Source: Vulcanimicrobiota bacterium | GTDB taxonomy: Bacteria; Vulcanimicrobiota; Vulcanimicrobiia; Vulcanimicrobiales; Vulcanimicrobiaceae | Reading direction: 5' to 3' | Length of the DNA: 64,000 nt | Assembly: GCA_003140215.1 (NCBI GenBank) | Contig: PLJL01000001.1 | Coordinates: 688,535-752,534 of the forward strand | Shown: piece by piece, positions 58,769 through 64,000 of the stretch | How positions within the stretch are numbered: the first letter of the stretch is position 1 | Layout: every line of letters begins with the position of its first letter | Translations under genes and position numbers: made by a program | The notes under the pieces: generated by a model | Databases searched by the model: none | Told to the model about the DNA's origin: nothing | What the model saw: the letters and a program-made list of their open reading frames with translations, nothing else

Positions 58769-60153
58769 CGCAGCGCGTTCGCCAGCTCGTCGTAGAGATA
58801 CGTCATCGTTTCGATCCCGCCGAAGAACTGGCTCAGGTCAAACTTCTCGTTGGGTGCGTGAATCGCGTCGTCGGGGAGACCGACGCCGATGAGCACTTGC
58901 GGCAGGTGCAGGATGCGGTCAAACGACGAGACGGGGCCGATCGTACCGCCGGTTCCGATGAATACCGGCGGCTTGCCGAAGCCGAGCTCCATCGCGCGCG
59001 CGGCCGCGGCGACCGCGGGATGATCGCGCGACGTCTCTACCGCGCGCGTGTCGCCATGCGCTTCGACTTCCAGGCGCACGCCTCTGGGCGCGACGCGCTG
59101 CACGAAGGTCGTCACCGCGTGCTTCACGTGGTGCGGGTCCTGATGCGGGACCAGCCGCGCCGAGATCTTCGCCCGGGCGAACGACGGGATGATGGTCTTC
59201 TGCCCCGCCCCTTGATAACCGCCGTACATCCCGTTGACCTCGAGCGTCGGGCGGAACCACGCCCGTTCCAGCGGCATGCGGGAGGGTTCACCGCCCAACT
59301 CCGTGACGCCGAGCTCGTGCGCGATCTTGGCCGGGTCGAACGGCAGCGCGGCGATGTCGGCGCGCTCCTGCGGCGACAGCTCGCGCACGCCCTCGTAGAA
59401 ACCCGGAACGACGACGCGGCCGTGCGCGTCCTTGAGCGCGGCGAGGATCTGCGCCAACGCCTCCAGCGGGTTCTTGACGATGCCGCCGTAGTAGCCCGAG
59501 TGCAGGTCGGCCGCCGGTCCGTGCACGGTGATCTCCCAGTGCACCAGGCCGCGCAGCGAGGTCGTGAGCGACGGCACGTCTTCGGCGAATACGGCGGTGT
59601 CGGAGACCACGACCACGTCGCAGGCGAGCTTCTCCTTCTCGCGCGCCAAGAAGGCCTCGAAGCTGGGCGATCCGATCTCTTCTTCGCCTTCGAAAACGAC
59701 CTTGACGTTGAGCGGGAGCTTGCCGTTCACGCGCAGGTGCGCTTCGAGCGCGGCGATGTGCATCAAACACTGGCCCTTGTCGTCGACCGCGCCGCGTCCG
59801 TAGAGCTTACCGTTGCGGACGGTGCCTTCGAACGGCGGCGAGGTCCACAGCTCCAGCGGGTCGGCCGGCTGCACGTCGTGGTGGCCGTAGATCAGGATCG
59901 TCGGCGCGCCCGGCGCGCCCAGCCAGGCGGCGTAGGCGACGGGGTTTCCGTCGGTTTCGAGCACCTCCGCCTGGGTGAACCCCGCGGCGCGCAGCCGCGC
60001 CACGGCATGTTCGGCCGAACGCCGCACGTCGGCGGCGTGATCGGGCTGCGCCGAGATCGACGGCACGGCCATCCAGGCCTTGAGCTCCTCGACGTAGCGC
60101 TCGCGATTGGCGCGAACGTGACCGATGAGAGCGTCGGCGTGGGGAGCGATCAT
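58765..60153 (-). CDS. M20-family dipeptidase (CNDP/ArgE-DapE superfamily)
   Basis: A 462-residue zinc dipeptidase. The metal site residues lie in TILIYGHHDVQPADPLELW, GRGAVDDKGQCLMHIAALEA, VVFEGEEEIGSPSFEAF and VVVSDTAVF; a final His is in IGTGGTIGPVSSFDRILHLP / GLPDDAIHAPNEKF. Its pattern is that of cytosolic nonspecific dipeptidases. GGGAG lies just before the ATG. It heads the eight-gene reverse-strand run that ends in TonB receptor 3. Confidence 0.9.
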   Translation of the reverse strand: MIAPHADALIGHVRANRERYVEELKAWMAVPSISAQPDHAADVRRSAEHAVARLRAAGFTQAEVLETDGNPVAYAAWLGAPGAPTILIYGHHDVQPADPLELWTSPPFEGTVRNGKLYGRGAVDDKGQCLMHIAALEAHLRVNGKLPLNVKVVFEGEEEIGSPSFEAFLAREKEKLACDVVVVSDTAVFAEDVPSLTTSLRGLVHWEITVHGPAADLHSGYYGGIVKNPLEALAQILAALKDAHGRVVVPGFYEGVRELSPQERADIAALPFDPAKIAHELGVTELGGEPSRMPLERAWFRPTLEVNGMYGGYQGAGQKTIIPSFARAKISARLVPHQDPHHVKHAVTTFVQRVAPRGVRLEVEAHGDTRAVETSRDHPAVAAAARAMELGFGKPPVFIGTGGTIGPVSSFDRILHLPQVLIGVGLPDDAIHAPNEKFDLSQFFGGIETMTYLYDELANALR

Positions 60154-60193
60154 GCCGCTCCCTTCGCCGACACCTCGCCGGTTTGCTCCGTTT

Positions 60194-60221
60194 ACTCCGG
60201 ACGCGCCGGCGGAGTCACTCC
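60194..60221. promoter_or_regulatory. Interleaved inverted repeats upstream of the M20 dipeptidase operon
   Basis: ACTCCG (60194-60199) and CGGAGT (60210-60215) form an inverted repeat, and GGAGTCACTCC (60211-60221) is a perfect 5+1+5 palindrome sharing one arm. They sit 41-68 bases upstream of the dipeptidase ATG in the only gap (102 bases) of the reverse-strand block. Could be an operator or a weak hairpin; no T-tract follows. Confidence 0.35.
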
Positions 60222-60255
60222 CGGACCCGGATCGCAGTCGGCGTCGATCGACGTT

Positions 60256-60408
60256 TCAGAAGCCCCCGGCCCTGGTGCGGCGGCGAACATAGCGATGGAT
60301 CCGTGCGGGCGGGGCGACGCTGACGTCGCGCGGCTCGTCGATGTCGATGCGGATGCGCAGGCGCCAGGCGCCGAGCACGAGCGCGAACTGGGTCGCGATG
60401 ATCGTCAT
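60256..60408 (-). CDS. Small hypothetical protein downstream of the ABC exporter
   Basis: A 50-residue ORF with a strong Shine-Dalgarno (GGAGG, seven bases before the ATG), starting two bases after the permease stop. The sequence has a short hydrophobic start (TIIATQFALVLGAW) and a basic tail (RIHRYVRRRTRAGG). The strong signal and spacing argue that it is translated. It could be an amphipathic membrane-associated peptide working with the transporter. Confidence 0.65.
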   Translation of the reverse strand: MTIIATQFALVLGAWRLRIRIDIDEPRDVSVAPPARIHRYVRRRTRAGGF

Positions 60409-60410
60409 CG

Positions 60411-61178
60411 TCAGGCCTCCCGCGTCGACCACAGTTTGGTGCTGGCCACGATCGCGACCAGCGCGATCGCCCACGCGCCGAGCGCGCGGGCCCAGGGGTC
60501 CAAATGAAGCACGGAATGGATTCCGCCGCCGGCATGGACGCCCGATGACGAAAGATCACCGAGCCAGGCCAGCGGGTTGAGGTAGTTCAACGCCACGATG
60601 ACGTAGTGCAGCAAATCGGGGACCGGCGCCGCGATCACACCGCCGCCGATCAAGAACACGGCCCAGCTCAGCGCGGCGACGCGTGCGCCGTGCCCCTCGA
60701 GTCGGGCGGCGGCCACCGAGACGAGCCCGTACCACATCGCGGCTCCGCCCATCCCAAGCGCGAAGAGGGTCAGCGATCGAGCGGCATCGACGTGGAAGTG
60801 CGGCATCAAGCCCGAGGCGATCACGCCCACCACGATCGCTGCCAGCACGATCGCGTAGCCGGCGAGGATCGCCGCAAGATCGACCGCGACGTACCGCCAG
60901 GCGATTGCCTCGCGGCTGCGCGGCCGCGTCCAGATGATCGCCGTGGTGGTGTGCTCGGCATTCAGGTTCCCGGCCAGGGCCGTGGCGACGATGATCCCGC
61001 CGAACACCGCTATTCCGACCAGCGAGCTGAGGTTCTCGGATCCGAATGACGAGCCGCCGGCGTTGACATGCGCATGACTCCAATAAATCCCCATCAGCGT
61101 AAACGCCAAGCATCCTAGGCTGGACAGACCGAACCAAAACAGGACGCGCCGGGCACGCAAGATTTCGACGTATTCCAT
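60411..61178 (-). CDS. ABC-2 type transporter permease
   Basis: A 255-residue inner-membrane protein with six hydrophobic segments, including LFWFGLSSLGCLAFTLMGIYW near the N-terminus. The mid-domain AEHTTTAIIWTRPRSREAIAW is typical of ABC-2 permeases. Its ATG overlaps the ATPase stop by one base (TGATG). With that ATPase it forms an exporter under the control of the GntR gene. Substrate unknown. Confidence 0.85.
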   Translation of the reverse strand: MEYVEILRARRVLFWFGLSSLGCLAFTLMGIYWSHAHVNAGGSSFGSENLSSLVGIAVFGGIIVATALAGNLNAEHTTTAIIWTRPRSREAIAWRYVAVDLAAILAGYAIVLAAIVVGVIASGLMPHFHVDAARSLTLFALGMGGAAMWYGLVSVAAARLEGHGARVAALSWAVFLIGGGVIAAPVPDLLHYVIVALNYLNPLAWLGDLSSSGVHAGGGIHSVLHLDPWARALGAWAIALVAIVASTKLWSTREA

Positions 61179-62047
61179 CAGCGGTTCTCCCCGTCGTCGA
61201 CGGCGTCCAAGAAAAGGTCTTCGAGCGAGCGGTCCAGCACGCGCACGCCGGTCGCGCCGAGCGCGCCGAAGCGCGCCGCGACCGCGTCGGCTCGGCCGTT
61301 GGCATGGGCGCGCACGCTGGTGCCGGCACGTTCGACGCGCATCTCGGCCTCCATCGCACCCAAATCGGGGATGATCTTGTCGAACGTCGCCTCGACGACG
61401 CGCGAGGCTTCGCGCAAGTCATCGAGCACGCCCGAGACGACGATCTTGCCGTCGCGCATGATCGCGACGCGGTCGGCGGCGCGATCGATCTGGCTGATCT
61501 GGTGCGAGGAGATCAAAATCGTAGCGCCGCTCGTCGCGGCATCGATGAGGATGTCCAAAACGACACGCTGCATCACCGGGTCGAGTCCGCTGGCGGGCTC
61601 GTCGAGGATCAGGATCGACGGGTGGTGCGTAAGCGCAAGGATCAGCGCGAGCGCCGTTTGCTGGCCCTTGGAGAGCCGGGCCGCCTTCTTGCGGCCGTCG
61701 AGCCGAAAGGTCGCCAGCAGCTCTTTGGCGCGCGCCGCGTCGTGCCCGGGCTGCGAACGGCGCGCGATCTCGAGATGCTGGTCGACCGTCATCCAGCCGT
61801 AAAGGGCGGGCCGCTCCGGCACGTAGCCCAGCGTTGCGAACGTCTGCGGCGTGAGCGGCTCACCGTCGAAACGCACCTCGCCGGAATCAGCGCGCGCGAA
61901 ACCGAGCAAACATTTGAAAGTCGTCGTCTTGCCGGCGCCGTTGCGCCCGAGCAGCCCGCATATCGAGCCGGCCGGGATTTCGAGGCTGACGTCGTCGACC
62001 GCGAGCACGTCGCGGTAGCGCTTGGTCAGACCGCTGATCGCGATCAC
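61178..62047 (-). CDS. ABC exporter ATP-binding protein
   Basis: A 289-residue ATPase starting at GTG. Walker A is GLLGRNGAGKTTTFKC, the Q-loop region YVPERPALYGWMTV, the signature LSKGQQTAL, Walker B ILILDEPASGLDP, and the H-loop ILISSHQISQ. A 70-residue C-terminal extension is also present. The pattern matches the YtrB/CcmA-like exporters that follow YtrA-type GntR regulators. It overlaps the GntR gene by four bases (GTGA). Confidence 0.92.
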   Translation of the reverse strand: MIAISGLTKRYRDVLAVDDVSLEIPAGSICGLLGRNGAGKTTTFKCLLGFARADSGEVRFDGEPLTPQTFATLGYVPERPALYGWMTVDQHLEIARRSQPGHDAARAKELLATFRLDGRKKAARLSKGQQTALALILALTHHPSILILDEPASGLDPVMQRVVLDILIDAATSGATILISSHQISQIDRAADRVAIMRDGKIVVSGVLDDLREASRVVEATFDKIIPDLGAMEAEMRVERAGTSVRAHANGRADAVAARFGALGATGVRVLDRSLEDLFLDAVDDGENR

Positions 62048-62448
62048 TTCTGTTCCTCCGGATACCAGCGGGCGATCGACTCTGCGACGATCGCGCGAAC
62101 TTCGTTCAAGGTGACTCCTAGCGAGCGGGCTTCGCGCACGGCGTCGCCGACCGCGCTCGTTGCGACGTCGGTGGCGGCGCGGCGAGTCTCGCCGACGGCC
62201 CCGTTCTCGCGGACAAACGATCCGCGACCCGGCGCGGTGGCGATGATGCCGTCCCGCTCGAGCTCGCGGTAGACGCGTGCGACCGTGTTGGGGTTGAGCT
62301 TGAGCTCGTGCGCGAGCCCCTTCACCGTCGGGAGCCGCTCGCCGGCGCTGAGCGCGCCGATGGCCACGGCTCGTTTGATCTGTTCGGTCAGCTGCGCGTA
62401 GAGCGGGGCCCCACCGTGGGGGTCGACCGAGAAAAAGGCCGGCGGCAC
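62044..62448 (-). CDS. GntR-family repressor, YtrA-like subfamily
   Basis: A 134-residue regulator: the winged helix PLYAQLTEQIKRAVAIGALS, GERLPTVKGLAHELKLNPNT and VARVYRELERDGIIATAPGRGSFV, plus a short C-terminal dimerisation helix. This short form without a ligand domain is the YtrA subfamily, which commonly autoregulates ABC transporter operons. GTG start with no Shine-Dalgarno of its own but only six bases after the leader ORF stop, so translation is probably coupled. The two operators upstream are its likely binding sites. Confidence 0.92.
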   Translation of the reverse strand: MPPAFFSVDPHGGAPLYAQLTEQIKRAVAIGALSAGERLPTVKGLAHELKLNPNTVARVYRELERDGIIATAPGRGSFVRENGAVGETRRAATDVATSAVGDAVREARSLGVTLNEVRAIVAESIARWYPEEQK

Positions 62449-62454
62449 CAGCGG

Positions 62455-62571
62455 TTAGAGCGTGACGCCCCAGCCACGGAACAGGCGGGAGTCTTGGGCG
62501 ACGCGGACGAGGGTCGGGGCCGGGGTCGGCCGGCTGGGCTGCGGGCGGTAGACGGGGCGGTTCTTGTCCAT
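62455..62571 (-). CDS. 38-residue leader ORF ahead of the GntR gene
   Basis: A 38-residue ORF with GGAGG six bases before its ATG. The sequence is Pro/Arg-rich at first (KNRPVYRPQPSRPTPAP) and ends VAQDSRLFRGWGVTL. Its TAA lies six bases before the GntR GTG, which has no ribosome-binding site. The most likely function is translational coupling; proline runs could also allow regulated stalling. No homologous family is recognised. Confidence 0.65.
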   Translation of the reverse strand: MDKNRPVYRPQPSRPTPAPTLVRVAQDSRLFRGWGVTL

Positions 62572-62601
62572 GCGGGGCCTCCAAGGGCGGCGGTCTCAGT
62601 C

Positions 62602-62641
62602 GTACTAGTTGAACTAATACGTAATGTACTAGTTGAACTAA
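62602..62641. promoter_or_regulatory. Two identical 16-bp operators (GTACTAGTTGAACTAA), 24 bp apart
   Basis: GTACTAGTTGAACTAA occurs at 62602-62617 and again at 62626-62641. Each contains TAGTT-G-AACTA, a perfect palindrome about a central G. One copy sits between the -35 and -10 of the reverse-strand promoter and the other around the expected start of transcription, the classic placement for repression. By position they are binding sites of the adjacent GntR protein. They may also affect the divergent mini-permease gene. Confidence 0.85.
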
Positions 62642-62651
62642 CACATGTCAA
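62623..62651 (-). promoter_or_regulatory. Sigma-70-type promoter of the GntR-ABC operon
   Basis: On the reverse strand TTGACA (62651-62646) is followed after exactly 17 bases by TACATT (62628-62623). The -35 is consensus and the -10 matches at four of six positions. It reads toward the leader ORF (ATG at 62571). This is the strongest promoter-like sequence seen in the window and stands in an AT-rich island. Confidence 0.85.
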
Positions 62652-62681
62652 GGGACCGGGAGAAAGTTTTTCGGACCCACC

Positions 62682-63278
62682 ATGAGACCGGGCGTGGGCC
62701 GCCCGCTTCGTATTCTGGACCGGTACATGCTGCGCGCCGCGGCGCCGGCATTGGCCGCGGCGATGCTCGCGGTGGGGGTGCTGTGGCTGGAAGGGCCGAT
62801 CGCCGCCTCGACCGGCGGCGCTTACGCGCTGGCGGTCGGGCTCGCAGTCGTATTCGGGCGGCTCGTTCGCAGCGGCGAATACGGCGCGCTGCTGCAAGCC
62901 GGCATCTCGCCGCGCCGAATCGTCGCGGCCGTCGTCGCGATAGCGTGTGCGCTCGCCGCCATCGAAGCGGTCGCAGCCTGCGCGTTGCGCCCGCCGGTCG
63001 TGCGCACGCTGTATGCCGGTTACGTGCTGGCGGCGTTGCAGCTCCCGCTGCTGGCTTCGCTGGCGCTGCCGATCTCGGCGCGGTCGCGGCGCGAAGAGCC
63101 GTGGGCCCTCGTGGTGCTGTTGCTCCTGGCATATACCGTCGCAATCATCGCGGCGGCGGTGCTGGGCGCACGAGCGGGTTGGGCTCCGGGCCTGGAGTGG
63201 CTCTTCGTCGACGCCGCGCTCGTTGCTGCGGACATCGCACTCTATCGCGACCTGATCGCGCCGCACCGCACGCCGTAA
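62682..63278 (+). CDS. LptF/LptG-like mini-permease
   Basis: A 198-residue membrane protein. Its N-terminus RILDRYMLRAAAPALAAAML and the stretch YGALLQAGISPRRIVAAVVAIA resemble the start and the coupling-helix region of LptF/LptG lipopolysaccharide-export permeases (LDRYLLRE..., ALRAAGIS.RRI). About six hydrophobic segments follow closely. The periplasmic beta-jellyroll domain of about 150 residues is absent, so it is roughly half the normal length. It starts 31 bases past the GntR operon promoter, divergently. Function unknown. Confidence 0.65.
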   Translation: MRPGVGRPLRILDRYMLRAAAPALAAAMLAVGVLWLEGPIAASTGGAYALAVGLAVVFGRLVRSGEYGALLQAGISPRRIVAAVVAIACALAAIEAVAACALRPPVVRTLYAGYVLAALQLPLLASLALPISARSRREEPWALVVLLLLAYTVAIIAAAVLGARAGWAPGLEWLFVDAALVAADIALYRDLIAPHRTP

Positions 63279-63280
63279 CG

Positions 63281-64000
63281 TCAGCCCGAGAACGGGTCGC
63301 CCAGTTGGACGTGGGCGGGCGGGCCGCCAACCGTGCCGCGCTCGACGTCGAAGTCGTGCGGCTTGCCGTCATAGGCGCGCAACTGCGTCTGGTACGTTCC
63401 GTACTCCCACCAGTAGCGGCCGTCGAGCTTGTCGATCACGTCGCCGGTCCGCAAACCCGCGACGTACGCCGGACCGCCGGGGCGCACGAGCGCGCGCATG
63501 TAGCCGTCGGCCGGCTTGAACAACACGTAGAAGTAGGTCGGGCGCGGCGCGGCCGGGTCGAACGCCAGCCCGCGTTCGAACACGTCGCTCGCCAATGCGG
63601 GGTGCTCGCGTTGCCACACGCGCACACGGAACAGCGCGTCGAGCGCCGCTGCACGGACGGGGCCTTGGGCGTGCCACTGATCGACGCTCCACCCGGCGCA
63701 GTCCACCAGCTCCAGGCCGACGTCGCGCCCGCCGCGGCCCAGCGCCGTGACGGTGAGCTTCAGCGCGGCGGCGTACGGCTTGGCCCGACAGTCCGCGCCG
63801 GCCGGATCACCGTTCGCGGCGACAACGCGATAGCTCGGCCAACCGCGCGCGATCGACGCGCTCACCGCGTGCGCCGCGAGCGCCCCATCGGGCGTGCCGT
63901 CGTCGAAAACGGCCAGCGCACGGGCGGCCGCCGGCGGCGCGTACAAGCCGGTTTCGAGCGTCGCGGCTGCGGCGGCACGCGGCGGGAACGGCGGCGCGCC
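63281..64000 (-). CDS. PDZ-domain-containing protein, 3' part (5' end outside window)
   Basis: The frame is open to the right edge, giving 239 residues here. The C-terminal 70 residues form a PDZ-like domain: MRALVRPGGPAYVAGLRTGD, VIDKLDGRYWWEY and DFDVERGTVGGPP. The preceding part (ALKLTVTALGRGGRDVGLELVDCAGWSVDQW) is not assigned. A TTG at 63946 could be a start, but coding character continues upstream, so truncation by the window edge is preferred. Convergent with the mini-permease, two bases apart. Confidence 0.65.
   Translation of the reverse strand, partial: GAPPFPPRAAAAATLETGLYAPPAAARALAVFDDGTPDGALAAHAVSASIARGWPSYRVVAANGDPAGADCRAKPYAAALKLTVTALGRGGRDVGLELVDCAGWSVDQWHAQGPVRAAALDALFRVRVWQREHPALASDVFERGLAFDPAAPRPTYFYVLFKPADGYMRALVRPGGPAYVAGLRTGDVIDKLDGRYWWEYGTYQTQLRAYDGKPHDFDVERGTVGGPPAHVQLGDPFSG

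Noticed and set aside
1-64000. CRISPR arrays, rRNA or tRNA genes, insertion sequences, prophage genes, riboswitches
   Set aside because: No regularly spaced repeats beyond the three-copy 11-bp array, no rRNA or tRNA-like sequence recognised in the short intergenic gaps, and no transposase, integrase or phage protein among the translations. No cobalamin or other riboswitch consensus was recognised in front of the TonB receptors.

Overview
The window is a very GC-rich, gene-dense bacterial chromosome segment: no gene-free stretch exceeds about 200 bases, many genes overlap by 1-4 bases, and GTG, TTG and even CTG starts are common. Three TonB-dependent outer-membrane receptors, a lipobox lipoprotein and a lytic transglycosylase point to a diderm envelope. 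A caa3-type (A2 subfamily) cytochrome oxidase with heme A synthesis genes points to aerobic respiration. EgtD, Ppk1 and an MGDG-synthase-like glycosyltransferase, with no phage or IS genes, fit a little-cultured phylum such as Eremiobacterota/Vulcanimicrobiota, but that placement is an inference. No rRNA, tRNA or CRISPR array was seen.

Layout. 1-5.5 kb: reductive pyrimidine catabolism (dihydropyrimidinase fragment, beta-ureidopropionase, NCS1 transporter) facing a class III aminotransferase, an MmcQ/YjbR protein and a Uma2 protein. 5.5-8.3 kb: RDD membrane protein and an acyl-CoA synthetase. 8.3-15.4 kb: a TonB receptor with a His-rich membrane partner, a BolA/monothiol glutaredoxin pair, and a second, large TonB receptor with a 5'-UTR hairpin and a UUCG-loop terminator. 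15.4-22.9 kb: EVE-domain protein, polyphosphate kinase, an osmoprotectant-type ABC importer interrupted by an antisense HAD gene, a GGCT-like protein and EgtD. 23-31 kb: DLH-like hydrolase lacking its nucleophile, lytic transglycosylase, di-iron hydroxylase-like protein, glycolipid glycosyltransferase, M20 amidohydrolase, a zinc-ribbon ORF behind 11-bp-period repeats, an internally deleted SDR pseudogene, a ROK kinase, a YkgJ protein and a phytoene-dehydrogenase-like oxidoreductase. 32-41 kb: tandem exported paralogs, a peroxidase-like protein, a compositionally foreign GNAT-like membrane protein, the prfC-hypothetical-threonine dehydratase operon, GH130 and several small envelope proteins.

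41-50 kb is the respiratory block: ctaA-ctaB, an MFS transporter, a CusF-SCO1 fusion, then (reverse strand) coxB-coxA-coxC and two tiny membrane ORFs. 50-60 kb is an eight-gene reverse-strand run: M20 dipeptidase, methyltransferase, HyuA-like hydantoinase, FAD oxidoreductase, ImmA-like metallopeptidase, GlcNAc-kinase-like ATPase, NanE and a TonB receptor. It reads as an uptake-and-salvage unit for an amino-sugar or N-acyl/peptidyl compound and is the best candidate here for an undescribed pathway. 60-62.7 kb is an autoregulated unit: a strong promoter covered by two identical 16-bp operators, a 38-residue leader ORF, a YtrA-like GntR repressor, an ABC exporter and a 50-residue ORF. The right edge holds an LptF/G-like mini-permease and the 3' part of a PDZ-domain protein.
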